Of a stretch of 64,000 bases of DNA, positions 38,057 to 50,110 are shown piece after piece. Under the pieces are notes generated by a model. That model was not told where the DNA came from and made no database searches. It was given only the letters and a program-made list of their open reading frames with translations. Origin of the DNA: Lanius collurio (Eukaryota > Chordata > Aves > Passeriformes > Laniidae); assembly GCA_020086605.1 (NCBI GenBank), contig JACBWW010000089.1:750920-814919 (forward strand). Reading direction: 5' to 3'. A program made the position numbers and the translations under genes. Positions within the stretch are counted from its first letter, which is position 1. Every line of letters begins with the position of its first letter.

Positions 38057-38154
38057 TGTCGGCGTGTCTTGGGCAGAAACCCCACCATCTCCATGGCGAG
38101 CTGCAGCCGCTCAAAGTCGTGCTTCAGGTCCTCCCCTTCCACGGAGAAACAATC
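38057..38154 (-). CDS. MYO9A: MYO9A motor exon, [14 protein letters not shown] segment
   Basis: This 98-nt exon begins in phase 0 after an AAACAG acceptor and ends with CA, the first two bases of a glutamine codon, before a consensus GTGAGT donor. It encodes [20 protein letters not shown] and then [12 protein letters not shown]. This matches the myosin pattern in which a helix with the F..L..AM...GF core leads into the QIF..LSAILHLGN helix. All core positions of that helix are present. The exon is closely flanked by a minus-oriented CR1 fragment whose recognisable end lies about 60 bp beyond the donor. The upstream intron of 3.8 kb contains a possible conserved non-coding block. Confidence 0.94.
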
Positions 38155-41100
38155 CTGTTTTGGATCAACAAACAGTTCTGAATTTGGATCAAACAGGGGA
38201 AGCACCGACACAAATCAACACCAGATCAGAGCCCCATGGCCAAGCCACTGCTCCCTAAATATCACTGAGTGATCTCCGGGTCCTTTAGCAGCAACATTTC
38301 CAACCTGGCACTGGAAAAATAACATTTTTTGGCTAATATCTTCTGGAGATACATCCTTGTTTCCCAGGTTAAACCTCTAAGGAAAGGGGTGAGTCAGCCC
38401 ATTCCAACAGTATGGTGAGAGCTGGTCAATGAGGGACAACTCACACACAAAAAGGATGGGAAATAACAACAAGATGAAACCTGTTCTGCATTTACAGGCA
38501 GTTTATTCCACATTCAGTCCTTTAACTAAAGAGGAAAATTCAGTTTTTAAATAGAATTCAGATAACTTCATGTAAATGATCAGTGCATTAAATCCTGTGT
38601 GGGAAAGGCAAAGCTTTGAATATATTTTTCAGTAACTTTAATTGAACTATCAAGAAGTTGTTTCAAACCTGGGAGAATTTGAAATCCAGGGTATTTTATT
38701 ATTCTAGGAGGCTCACGTGCCTGAACAGTTTCGTTTTTACTTGGTATCAGTCGCTGACATTTTCAGAAAAATCCAGTGACATTCCAGACCCAACTAAAGT
38801 TGTGCTGCACCAATATTTAGGGAACAGAAATGGTCTTTAAATGAATATATAGACCATTAATGCCAAATTCCTTCTGCTTTGGCTCACTATAGGCCTCCCA
38901 TGGATTATTTATTCTTCTCTTTGCCTTTGTAGCCTATATTTAGTATTTTATCCATTGCTGCCTATAAAAATTACCCATCTATGAATCAAAATTAGTTTAT
39001 TGTGTATCACACAATGTCGTGTTATTTTAAACCTCAGAATATTTTACTAACACTTAAACCAAGACTTTCTACAAGTCATTAGAGACTTTCAACAAGTTAA
39101 TCCAAGTGTAAGTAAACAGAAATAAAAATTCTATAAAATTCTACAGAAAGTCTATCAAAAGAATACAAATAAAAAATGTAGCTGCAGTTGGAATTAATTA
39201 AGCAGCTGAATGCACATAGTTTATTTTGATCATTCCCTGTAAATCTTATTTATTACACAAGCAAACGGGCAAAAAATTTTGCAAAAATAATTAGGAAAGT
39301 CTGGACTAAACAGGGTTATGTAAATCACTGAAAAGCCACTTGTACTCACTGATAGTACAGAAAATTAATCATAAATACAGAATACACAGAATGAAGTTAT
39401 TTTATAGCATCAGTTTTGTGTTTTAGAGCACCATATCAAGGAAGGTCTTCATCCCAGATCATCTTGATCCAGAGCATCATTACAGCCATAGTTATTATTA
39501 GAGTGGAAAATCCTTATTTAAGATATTTATTTATATTATCGATATATTTAAATGTCAATATTATTTTTTATATTGTTAATATATTTAAAAATCTTTATAG
39601 CAACATAGGAAACTCCCACACAGCTGCACTAAAAGCCAGAGAAGTGCAATTGGATAAGAAAATCGAATTTTTTTTATCAATTGTCCTCAGGGACAAGTTA
39701 ATGCTCCATGGACAAAGTGAATTTGGAGCTGTTGAACAGTAAAACCATTTAAAACCACGCACAACATCAATGAAGGCGGGGATTGAAATTCCAGGAGAAA
39801 ATACCAGCCTGTTTTGGGAAACAGGCATCAGAAAAGGGCATTTTCCCCTTCCATTAGGAGGTGACTGGGAACGACCCTGTTCCAGTGGTGTCCAGAGGAG
39901 CAGAGCAGCCCCACCTCCACCACGAGCAGGGACACCACAGGCACCAGCACTGATTATTGACACAATAAAACCTCGGGGTAAGACCTTGTCCCTCCTAAAC
40001 TCCAACCTGGCCTTCCTCAGCCACTGCACTCACACTGAGCTCAGCAGAACCTCCCACCTCATTCCAGCAGGACGTGGACTTGGCAGGACAACAACACACC
40101 CACAAATCCTGCAAATTAGGCTGCTTTAAAGCTTTTTTTAAAGACACCAAGTGGTGCTTTTAGTGGCACTCCACATTCCAGGAGACATTTTCATTTTCTG
40201 GCAGCTTTCCTCCAAAATTAAGTCACGAGTCAACAGCAAAATACGCCGGACAGCTCCGAAGTAGCACAAACTGCGCTGAAGGCAATTTAATTAACGATTT
40301 ACATAACAATTGCCCGACTCATTAATCCGCATGGAAAGGCTTTTAGCAAAATCTCTGCTTAAAAGCGGATGCTGTCTGCAGTGTTCCAGCACGGGACTGC
40401 TTCCTAATGGATGATAAATGGAGGATAATTATAAAATAGAGGAGTGTCCTTGATATTAGAGCAGACAAGCATCACAAAGTCCATCCCCACAGACCTAACT
40501 TGCTGCTAATATCCTGCCAGAGCAATTAGTTTCCCAGCAAAAGTGAGTCCCCTGCTTCCGACAGTCACATCGAAGCGATCATGGATTTCCATGGAAAATT
40601 TAAAGAGGATAAAACTGAGTTTCTTTATAAACTTGGTGTCTGCAGCAGGTTGAGTCCATGGGTATGGGGAGAAGCCCAGGGTAGGCTTAGGAGTGAATCA
40701 TCAACTGAAGCCAAGATGTGATTTACCAGAAATATCACAGAAAAGGATCCCAAACAAAATTATCCTAAATAAATCAGCAAACAAACAGCCAAATGGTAAT
40801 GACATGTGGTTTTGTTGTGCAGAATAAGGACACAGATGTGTCAGCCCCCAGGCTGGCAGGGTGTTCTTGGTCACACCAGGAGAAGGTACCAAATTTTGGG
40901 ATTGTTTTAATTTTAATTCCTTCAGCAAATTGTGCCAATCCATTCCTAAAGCAACTGAGGGCTTTCCAACTTATAAAGGGTATTAAGGTCTAGAACAGTG
41001 TCTGCTCATCCCTCCCTGCTCCTGCAGGACCCCTAAGGATGCTGATGGATTAAGGATGCCAATCCAATATTCAGTATTTTTAACCTGTGAGGGAAATTCC

Positions 41101-41955
41101 TTCCTCCCTGCCTAAGGATCTGCAGGGAAATGTTGCTGTTCAGACACTTGTTTAGCCCGAGTGAATCCCAGCTCCTTCCTAGATCACCTCTTACTCTTCC
41201 AGATGCACCAGCAGAAATTTTGGCAGCCATCAAGCACATGGACTAGCAGGAAGGACGTGCAGCAGATGCCAAACATGCTTCCACATGCAGGACACACCCA
41301 CGGGGGGCACCACGGGCCACACAGACACCCAGAGCACGGCGGTGGCACAGGAGGAGCTGGGGAATGCAGAGAAGCTTCACCGTTCCCTTTTTTGGGGCGA
41401 TCCATTTGGAAAGGATGATCATGTCAGCAGAAGTATTTTAGGAGAAGGAATTGTTTCTGCACTCTGAACAATGTATCAGGATTTGATTTTCTCACAGATG
41501 GCTGGGGGGATGTTTTTTGATTTGTCTGTTTTTTCCTGGAAGCTGGAGAGCAGATACACCACTACAACCAGCATGAACTGTGCATCTCTTGGGGCTTCAA
41601 GACACTGATTTGCTGTTTTATTGGAATGGAATTTCAATTTTCACACCACTGCCACATCACAATTTCCATAAATCATCACGTATTCCATCAGGAAGGAATG
41701 AAAACCCCCTTAGTTTTCTAAAACTGAGATGACTGTAGAGAGCTGACCATCCAACTGCTGAAGAAGCTTTCCAGATGGAAGGAACCAAAAAAGGGCAAGG
41801 GAAAAAAACATCTGCACTGTCACAAGCAACACAACAGGAAAAAGGGTGGTTAATGGGTTAAACTTTGTTGGATTTGGCTTTCTTGGTGTCCCTAAAACAC
41901 TCAGGTGAGAGCAGCCCTGCACCAGCAACACGGAAGAGGTGGTTCTTGTACTGAC
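38155..41955 (-). other. MYO9A intron, 3.8 kb, CR1-free
   Basis: No CR1 is recognised. AT-rich DNA with low-complexity TA runs occupies about 39480-39600. A block near 40200-40560, with palindromic and homeodomain-type AT motifs, looks like conserved non-coding DNA. Short open frames at 39595-40029 and 41161-41418 have no recognisable content. Confidence 0.8.
40200..40560. promoter_or_regulatory. Candidate conserved non-coding element
   Basis: This stretch of mixed composition has no repeat character and no coding potential. It carries TTAATTAA (40287-40294), TAATCC (40323-40328) and several other homeodomain-like AT cores. Its texture resembles conserved intronic enhancers. This is pattern judgement only; conservation cannot be tested from one sequence. 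Confidence 0.25.
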
Positions 41956-42012
41956 CGGCTCCGAGTCATAGCAATAATCATCCCAGCTCTGTCTGAGGGG
42001 TTTCTTTGTCAT
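41956..42012 (-). CDS. MYO9A: MYO9A motor mini-exon, TKKPLRQSWDDYCYDSEP
   Basis: This 57-nt exon of exactly 19 codons is in phase 0 at both ends, so skipping it would keep the reading frame. It follows a CTTTCAG acceptor and ends at GAGCCG before GTCAGT. The product is a surface segment of the upper 50-kDa subdomain, rich in tryptophan, tyrosine and aspartate, as expected for MYO9A at this place. The first codon is ATG (Met); from memory, mammalian MYO9A has isoleucine here. Because the codon is internal to a long open frame, it should not be read as a start codon. Its symmetric phase makes it a candidate for alternative inclusion, but nothing in the sequence proves that this occurs. Confidence 0.92.
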
Positions 42013-44655
42013 CTGAAAGCAAGGCAGAGCGGGTTAAGTGGTGTTCCCACCCCAAATCACCCCCATGACCTGCTCCCTAAGCAGGAAAATGCTGTTATTC
42101 TGCAGAGTCATTCCCTAGTTTTATTTGTTTTAAGGGAAGATTTATGATGCTTTTGCATTCCTGGTGCTGCTTCCTGCTCACAGAGTATCAGCGAGGCCCT
42201 CTCATCAATAACCCTAATGGATACTAAAACCTTTTCTTCTTCTCCAGAGTTGGGGAAACCCTTGGTTCTCCTGGAGCTGAAGAGCTACTGATGCCAAAAT
42301 CCCACTGAAGAGCAGATGTGGTTTGTTTCTACTCTCAGCCTCTGCTCCAGACACATACAAGAGCAGCAAAAGTGAGATTCTTCCAAGCAACACTCCAAAG
42401 CTTTTTAGGAATTTCTGTCTTTTTCCAATCAGAGATGGAGCTGAGAGAAGTCAAAGCCTGCATCAGTGACCAGTCCCAAGAGGGAGAGAGATGGCACTTA
42501 GAGCTCCTGAGGAGCTGAAAATAAGGATCTAAACCTGCAAATGACTGATTTCAAAATGGGTGAAAGTTAACAACCAGCACAGAAAATACTCAGTGAGTTG
42601 CAGGGTGTGCAGGGATGGGTGCACCTGCCCTTGGAGGAGAGATGGAAAAGTCCTCCATACTCAGGGAACACTTTGAGTAAATCTGCATTTAAAAATAAAT
42701 TGAAATCTCTCTTTTCAATCTGCTCCCTGCTTTTACAGAGCAGATTTTGGTGATCTGAATAGATTATTTCTCATCTGCAAAGCAAACTCCCCATTTGTTT
42801 TGTGTAACACAAGAGCTGGGGAACCTGGGAGGAGGAAAGTAAAGCCTGACTCAGGACTGAGTCACTCCTTCACTTCAGGGACCTGGTTCAATATTTTATG
42901 GCTTCTCTGTATGAATATTTAATTCTCAGTAAAACATTTTGGTTCATTTCTGAGCTGGTCCTTTATCCTTCTTAAAAGGCAGGGTCTTCCCCAGGACACA
43001 CTTAAGAAGAGACTGCAAATGTTCAAGGGTCATTTTATAATTTTTCCCTTAAATGTCTCCCAAATTTCTTTTTCCACTTCTCCATTACCTCTTTTTTCCT
43101 TTTTCTCCTTATTTTCCTTTTCCTTTCTCCTACAGGGCAGGGAAAAGCTGCTTCTGCACTGTCAGATGGTCTTCATGTGAAACCATGCCTCAACCACATC
43201 TAAAGGTGCTGTTTTCCCATAGCTGTCAGTGTTAACTCTAGTCCTAATTTTTAAAAAAATACTTAAAAACCTCCCACAAACTCAGTGTCACTCCTGTCCA
43301 TACACTGTGTTCAGAGAAGTCCAGAGTCTGCTTCCCTGACCCACTGGACTGATCTCAGCAGCCTTCCCCAGCTTACTTGCCTCACAGCACCTTAATTCAG
43401 ATTAAAATAAACATTTCACCCTAAATTGTAACATTCCTGCTGGCTCCCCACACTGCATGCCATTAGATTTCTAATTTTCCTTTCAACGAAAATGCTCCTA
43501 AACTGCTATGTAAAAAAGAGACCTGTAATTAAAAGTAATGTTTTCAACTAACAGAAAGCAACTGGATGGCCCAACAAAACCTGGGAATCTGACAAAACAT
43601 TCCATCTTGGCACCTTCCCGCTGCCAAACTGGCACAGATGGTGCTGGAGATCACACCACGTTCCCCAACCAACGCCTGAGGCAGAGCCTCCAGCAAAGAG
43701 CCTCCAGCCCTCCCTTGGGGACATTGCCCAGTCCTGGTGGGTGGGTGGGAGCTGTTAATTCACAATGGATTTTGGTGTTGATTGCCAGCTTTAAAAACAT
43801 CCTTAAAAAGTCCCTGGTAATTGAGAGCTATTCCTGAGTGAAGTTATATTTCCAAAAAGAAGAAAGGCTGTTTGGGTAGGGCTGTGGATCCAACCTTCTC
43901 TCCAGTTTAGGGGCTAAATCACTCTTTATGGCTCCTCATGTTTCAGCACCATGAAAAGTGCAATTAGTTAAAATCAACATGTAATTTAACTCCTCTTCCA
44001 CATATTCCTCCTATTTTTGGTCCTTTTGAAGTCCCTGTTGGCAAGAGTCATTGGATAACTGCTTAACTACCTGAAGTAAATCAGTTTATTATAAAATTAT
44101 CATCATGTAAACTGAATTTATTTGGCTGTTGGTAACACCTCATCCATCATTAATTCCCAGGTTTTCAATGGTTACTGTGGTTTTAGTTATATTAGACTTG
44201 TTCTATTGTTAAATTCAAAGGGTCCTGTTAAAAGCCAGCCAGAAGCTACAGAATTAAGACTTCCTCATGCAAGATGTTATATCCCAGTAAGCCACATTTC
44301 CCCCTTTTCTCCTGCTCAGGAGACAGATGTTAATGAGTAAATGACATTCACACAGAGGGCAGAGAAATTCTGACTGTTTCTCCCTCCAGCAATCAAAAAC
44401 TCAGTATATTTAACATATCCCAGGTACAGAAAACACCGATTACTTTTCCCTGAAGCACTGCCAGGTGTTCAGATTCCTAATGCAGAATTATTCCAATGAC
44501 GGAAGACTTCCTATAAACCATTAAACCCCACTTTTACTACTCTACACCTTTAAAAACCCTCACTTTTACTACTGCACACCTCATCTTTACTAGCATTAAA
44601 TATCAGCAGAAGAAAAGGCAAGACCACGGACTGGATTCCTGTACAGTATTCCCAC
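42013..44655 (-). other. MYO9A intron, 2.6 kb
   Basis: No CR1 is recognised. A pyrimidine-rich stretch (43053-43135) and a two-copy 32-bp tandem repeat (44524-44582) are the only structures noted. The rest shows no feature. Confidence 0.8.
44524..44582. repeat. Two-copy 32-bp tandem repeat near an exon
   Basis: CACTTTTACTACTCTACACC (44529) recurs as CACTTTTACTACTGCACACC (44561), a 32-bp period with two mismatches in the core. It sits about 75 bp beyond the donor of the 44656-44755 MYO9A exon. Confidence 0.85.
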
Positions 44656-44755
44656 CTGGTTGAGGTAATGATATTCCTCTGGCTGCTTCAGGTGAAATGC
44701 TGATCTCTCCTCCTCGCTCGCTCCTGCCAGGAGGTAATAAAATACATGGTAGTTC
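44656..44755 (-). CDS. MYO9A: MYO9A motor exon, [13 protein letters not shown] segment
   Basis: This 100-nt exon starts with a G that completes an arginine codon (CG|G), giving the conserved [11 protein letters not shown] motif across the junction; this corresponds to ERNFHIFYQLL in other myosins. It then encodes the acidic turn [10 protein letters not shown] and the [13 protein letters not shown] segment of the upper 50-kDa subdomain. It ends in phase 0 at CAG followed by GTGGGA, a non-optimal donor. The acceptor is ACCAG. There are 33 full codons and no internal stop. A 20-bp sequence present twice with 32-bp spacing lies about 75 bp beyond the donor, in the downstream intron. Confidence 0.94.
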
Positions 44756-45046
44756 CTGGTGACAAATGAAAAACAAAAGCTGTTAGACTCGAAAATGAGC
44801 AGCAGCACCGAGCAGAGGCACATGGAAACCTCCCAACCTGATTTTCCAGCTCCACGCTCAGGCCTGACACCGTTCAGAGCTGGTCTGTACCTGCTGTGCA
44901 GGGATGGAGCAGATTCAATTATGCCACGGAGAATGAGATCCCTCTTCTCCATCCAAGGACAGCCACTGCCCTAGAATCTACTCGAAGAATTTCTAGCTGG
45001 GATGATCAGGTTTTCCTTCAGAATCATGTGCAATGCCTCCATATTT

Positions 45047-45366
45047 CACAGAATCCCACAATCATTTAGGTGGGAAAAGACCTCCCAGACCATTAAGCCC
45101 AACCTGCACCCAAACCCCACCTGGTTCCCAACCCAGAGCACTGAGTGCCACACCCAGGAACTCCTGGAACACCTCCAGGGATGGGGACTCCAGACATCCT
45201 TGGGCAGCTCCTTCCAATTTCTGACCACCCTGTCCAGGAAGAAACTCCTCCTGATGTCCAACCTGAGCCTCCCCTGGCACAGCTTGAGGCTGTTTCCCCT
45301 TGTCCTATCCCTTGTTCCCTGGGAGCAGAGCCCAACCCTCCCCCTGGCTGCACCTCCTTTATTAGA
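45047..45366 (-). mobile_element. CR1 LINE 3' end, fourth type
   Basis: This reverse-oriented element starts TTCACAGAATCCCACAATCA, then 'tggttcccaacccagagcac', GAAACTCCTCCTGATGTCCA and CTTGTCCTATCCCTTGTTCC. Its internal sequence differs from the other groups in the window. Confidence 0.88.
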
Positions 45367-46092
45367 ATCACAACATATTTCCTTGCAATGCATAAATTAT
45401 AATTTTTAATACCTTATTACCATTAAAAAAGCAATGACTTTGCAGTTGCAGTTCCATGAGACACAACTGAAAAAGCTCCAAGTATTCAAAAACTCAAATA
45501 TTCAAAATACTTGAATATCACTAATGCTAAACCCACCCCAAGGGACACTCATCTGTTCTGCTTCCAGACCACTCTAACACAGATTAATGCCATTTCTTTC
45601 TAATATTAAAGCTCTGCTTTTACATTGTATGTTTTCCAAGAGGATCCCAGTTTAATCATCTTGCAACACCTAAGAGGACGTTTGTCAAGGCTGTAGATGT
45701 TCTTTAACTCCAGGAACAGCCCTGGAGCATTCCAGAAAACTCACACATCTGTCTCCAAAGGGAAACACAGCCAGAAGTGCCAAGAGTTGAAAGACAACTA
45801 AAGGCAGCAAAATTATTTAAAAGTGGAATAATAATTACTGAGAGAGGAGAGGAATATGCAGCAAATGCTGCAATTGGGAAAGAACACTTCACATAAGTTC
45901 ATTCTCTATATAATTTTGGCTCTTTCTAGAGGCCCCTCTGAAGACTTCAATGAACTGCAAAGAAGAATGAAAATACCACGTGTCTCTCCTAAAATGACAC
46001 ATTAAATAGTTCCCAATTTGCACAAGAATGAAGTGGTACATAATAATCCATATGCCAGAAAGACAATGAAAATTAAATGAAATGTGACAATA

Positions 46093-46184
46093 TTGTAGTG
46101 GAAGGTGCCCTGCTCATGGCAGGGGTTGGAATGAGATGGTCTTTAAGGGTCCCTTCCAACCCAACCCACTCCATGATTCCATGG
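46093..46184 (+). mobile_element. CR1 3' tail fragment
   Basis: Plus-sense terminus: GTAGTGGAAGGTGCCCTGCT, CAGGGGTTGGAATGAGATGG and CCCACTCCATGATTCCATGG. It ends about 225 bp from the border of the MYO9A exon at 46409. Confidence 0.88.
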
Positions 46185-46408
46185 TATGTCAAAGACTGTT
46201 GATAAAATAATGGAGTTTATTCCCTCCATGAGCACATTTGTCCCTTAACAACAATATATTAAAACATAAAATGCATCATTAATCTTTGCAGCACAGGGTT
46301 AGGAGCATGAAAATCCCGATCCCCCATGCAAGCTCCACCAGGGATTTAAGTTATCTGTGCCATGCACAGGAGTTAAACCCAAGCCTTGGGCAAGACAGAG
46401 GCACCCAC

Positions 46409-46471
46409 CGCTCGTTGTGCTCCTGATAGACCAGTCGGGACTTCTCCAGGAGGTATTTTTCAACATAAGCT
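46409..46471 (-). CDS. MYO9A: MYO9A motor exon, AYVEKYLLEKSR segment
   Basis: This 63-nt exon starts with one base (A) that completes the glycine codon begun in the previous exon. It then carries 20 codons and ends with CG, the first two bases of an arginine codon. The peptide is AYVEKYLLEKSRLVYQEHNE. It matches the myosin consensus YLLEKSRV just after switch I, which leads into the upper 50-kDa subdomain. The acceptor is CTTGCAG with a pyrimidine-rich upstream tract; the donor is GCG followed by GTGGGT, weaker than the switch-I exon's donor. A 3'-end CR1 fragment sits about 225 bp beyond the donor, in the downstream intron. Phase continuity with both neighbours is strong evidence for the exon call despite its small size. 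Confidence 0.93.
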
Positions 46472-47807
46472 CTGCAAGGAAAAAAAAAATCAAAGCATCA
46501 TTCATTGAGCTGATATTCAGCTCCAACGAAGGCAGCTTCACCAGGGGCTTCAGCCTTGGTACCCATACAAAGAAGTTTCAGCCTTGTTTCACTTAGTTAT
46601 ATAAATTTCTTCCTCGGCAGAACAAGCCCAATATTATGTTTGGCTTCTGAGGTTTTTTGGTTTGATACCAAGCCAACACTAACTTGGATCCAAAAAACAT
46701 GATCTCAGATGCATCAGCCTATGGGCAGGAGAAATGTTGACAGCAAGAAAGGAGCTCGGATCCCTATTTCATCCAAAGCCAGCAAAACCCCATTGCCTGC
46801 AGCCCAGGAGCCGTGCACACAGAAATACAGCAGCATGCAGAAGTGTGCAAGATGCCATTTAGCTGCAAAATCGGTCCCCAAATCCTCATTCTCTCCTCCA
46901 GAAGAGCTACTTCTCACCAAAAATTTGGGTTATTATCTTGTGGCTCCAGACAAAAAAAAACAATAAACAATTGCGAAAGTCCCTCGCTGCAGTTTACATT
47001 CCCTCCTGAGAGCCTCCACAACAAACACGCTCAATCTACATATTAAATACTTTTTTCAAGTTTGTCGAGTTAAACAAAGCTTCCACAGGTTTTTTCTTCC
47101 AAACAAACCTAACCAGTAATGACAGGGATTTAGAAGCCGGAGCTCTAAGTGGCACTTTGGACGTTGGAGCTGTGCTTTTCTGGTGACAGATGCCCGGTGA
47201 CGTGGCACCGACGGTCAGAGCTACGTAGGAACAGGGCAACCCAACGAACCTCGGCCATGGTGGGACAAGGAGCTGCTTCCACACCCACTCCTCCACCACA
47301 GATGGGAAAGCCAGATCTAATTATTACCTCCAGCACAACTTTCTCCCTTCGTTCCATGAAAAATAAGGTATAAATCATTTGGACATGCTGCAGAGGTTTT
47401 GTGAAAATTCTTATGGCAGCTCTTGGGAGAGGCTACTGGAAGTGGCAAATCCAACTCTTGCTGGACAGGAGGAGTAAAGGAAGACAGACAGCAAAGCTGT
47501 ATTCCTGTTATTCCCTGGGAGAAAGCTGGAAATGGTCAATGGCTGTTCCTCACTGGTAGATTGATGGGGGTTTTATGCTCCCTTTCTAACCTGAACTCAG
47601 TTTTTCCTTCCCAAGCCATGAAATTCACTGCAGGGTTGGGGAACACACAAATGAGAGCATCCCAGATCCCACTGATGGGATCCCACTGGATAATGGCTCA
47701 GACACAGCTGTACAGTGACCTGCACCACATCCCCACCCTTGGCATTCCTCCCCACCCCTGTCGTTTCTGCTCTTATTTTAAACCACCCCAAAATCATTCT
47801 TAGGCAA

Positions 47808-47856
47808 TAATTTAGATTGGAAAGGTCTTCTGGAGGTCATCTGCTCCCAGCCACTA
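47808..47856 (-). mobile_element. CR1 3' fragment, very short
   Basis: About 45 bp resembling the complement of a CR1 end: TTTAGATTGGAAAGGTCTTC followed by TGGAGGTCATCTGCTCCCAG. The assignment is tentative because of the short length. Confidence 0.55.
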
Positions 47857-47867
47857 TTTAAATCGGG

Positions 47868-47985
47868 GGAATTTTATTTATTTATTTATTTGTAAATTTT
47901 AGTTTCACTTTTTTAAAATTTTATTTTAGAAAGTTTCTATTTTTAAATTTTATTTTATATTTAATTTTTAATTTTTTTTTAATAG
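47868..47985. repeat. T/A-rich low-complexity tract
   Basis: Starting with TTTTATTTATTTATTTATTTG, about 115 bp consists almost only of T and A, including ATTT repeats and long T-runs. Confidence 0.9.
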
Positions 47986-48248
47986 ATACAACTACAATGC
48001 TATTTTGGTAAAATGCTCCCTGCTTAGTGCGAAGGTCACAATGAATCCATGTCCCAAGAACAACATCTGTCCCCTCTTGTAACAAGATAATGAATAGGAA
48101 AACAAACTTAGGTCTTAAAAAGTTGATGTCTCCAAATTTCTTTTTCTTTATCGTTGTCAGGTATGTCAGCTCTACCTTCAAGAGCACAGAAAAGAAGCTC
48201 TGAGGGGATGTAAGAACAGAGAGCCTGTATTTCACAGGGCTTGGATTT

Positions 48249-48290
48249 AAACCTCTCCTATCTGGCTCTAAAACCTCTCCTATCTGGCTC
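48249..48290. repeat. Exact two-copy 22-bp tandem repeat
   Basis: AAACCTCTCCTATCTGGCTC occurs at 48249 and at 48271 without mismatch, separated by TA. It is a recent small tandem duplication in an intron. Confidence 0.95.
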
Positions 48291-49479
48291 CTCTGCCATT
48301 CCATGGAGCGTGTCAGGTGTCAAGGCTTTTGGTCATCCCATGGGGGCTGAGCAGGTTCCTCCAGGCCTGGCTTATCATGGACCAGGACATCTGAAATTCC
48401 CCCTGGGAATGCCCTGAATGGCAGCACTGCTCCTGTTCCAGCAGCCTGAGAGACCTTCCCAGACTTCATCTCATGGGCTGGGCTTGGGTCCTGCTCAGCC
48501 TCCTGCCTGCTCCATCTCTTCAGGTTTTGGGTGATTATACTCAGAGGGCTTGTAAGCAAATATCCAACTGCTATTTTCAACTCTGAAGAGAGGAAAACTC
48601 TGATTCGAGGCTGCAAATTATAGTTCCACTACCAAAGCTACTGATAAGGCAGAACACAGGGTGATAATTGATTTGGGTTGTGCTAAAAAAATCTAGGCTA
48701 AGTTTTTACAAAAATCTTCGTACATTGGAAAAAAAAAAGTGTGGGCTTGTATTCCACATATGCTTTTTGGTTTTAAAATGCCTATATTTTTCTTTAGACA
48801 TCTTTTATTTCCACTGGGGGAGCAGTGTAAGCTCATAGCAGAGTACAGGCACATCACACTGTGCAACCAAAGACCAAGAAAGCTCATTTTTTAAAAAGCA
48901 AAGAAAATTCCTCCTATTTTATGAACTTGAATATATGAATATAATGTTATTTTCACATCTCTGCCAAGTAAAAATAAGGGCCACAACCACTGCACCGACA
49001 CATCATGCCAAGATAATACATAGTTAAGGCATTTGTTGGATTCTTGTTACTCAGGAGGTATTAAAAAATGAGTTTTATCCTTTTAAGAGAACTGTGCACC
49101 AGTATTAAATAAGGGGAAAAAAAAGAACATCAGGTTTTACGTAGGATGCAAAACCAGTGGGAAGGGACACAGAGTACCCAAGCTCACTGAAAAATTAATG
49201 GCAGCTCTTTGTGTGATACTGTTCTGCTGGAAAAGAACGCAAAAAAAATTCAAAAGCAATTCTCTAAAATAACAGCAAAGTCCCAGCAAGACGTCTCTTA
49301 GCCAGCTGCAGAAATTATACAGCCCCTGGAATGCTGCTTCTACTCCTCATTTTTCCAACTGCCTCAACTAACCTGACAAAAAGGGGAGTTAACAAAGCCC
49401 TGCTCATTTACAGCTCCTTGGTAATGATCTGATGCCATGGAAATTATCTAAAGCCAGAGAGAAAGCTGGGTTTAGGTAG

Positions 49480-50110
49480 TTCCAGGCCCTGCCATGGCAG
49501 GGACACCTTCCACTGTCCCAGGGTGCTCCAAGCCCCAATGTCCAGCCCGGCCTTGGGCACTGCCAGGGATCCAGGGGCAGCCACAGCTCCTCTGGGCACC
49601 CTGTGCCAGGGCCTGCCCACCCTCCCAGGGAACAATTCCTTCCCAATATCCCATCCAGCCCTGTCCTCTGGCACTGGGAAGCCATTCCCTGTGTCCTGTC
49701 CCTCCATCCCTGTCCCCAGTCCCTCTCCAGCTCCCCTGGAGCCCCTTCAGGCCCTGCCAGGGGCTCTGAGCTCTCCCTGGAGCCTTCACCTCTCCAGGTG
49801 AGCACCCCCAGCTCTCCCAGCCTGGCTCCAGAGCTGAGGGGCTCCAGCCCTGGAGCAGCTCTGTGCTCTCCTCTGGGCTCTCTGCAGCAGCTCCAGGTCC
49901 TTCTGTGCTGGGCCCCAGGGCTGGGGCAGCTCTGCAGGTGGGGCCTCACCTGAGCACAGGGGCAGAATTCCCTCCTTTCCAACTGCCCATGCTGAGGGAT
50001 CAGCCCAGGCCATGGTGGGTTTCTGGATTCCCAGTGCACATGTCCATGAGCTTTTCATCAACCACCATCCCAAAATTCTTCTCCTCAGGGCTGCTCTCAA
50101 ATTTCCAAGG
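49480..50110 (-). mobile_element. CR1 LINE 3' end, one of the longest copies
   Basis: This reverse-oriented CR1 of about 630 bp runs from the CCAGGCCCTGCCATGGCAGG side to TTCTTCTCCTCAGGGCTGCT. It therefore reaches further towards the element's coding part than most copies here. The 211-codon minus-strand frame runs over the 3' region and is not a reverse transcriptase. Confidence 0.93.

Larger units (their letters stand above)
44756..46408 (-). other. MYO9A intron, 1.7 kb
   Basis: The intron contains two CR1 pieces in opposite orientation, 45047-45366 (minus) and 46093-46184 (plus). The 0.7 kb between them shows nothing recognisable. Confidence 0.85.

Noticed and set aside
49404..50039. 211-codon minus-strand open frame
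   Set aside because: It is a reading through the 3' part of a CR1 and lacks reverse-transcriptase motifs.
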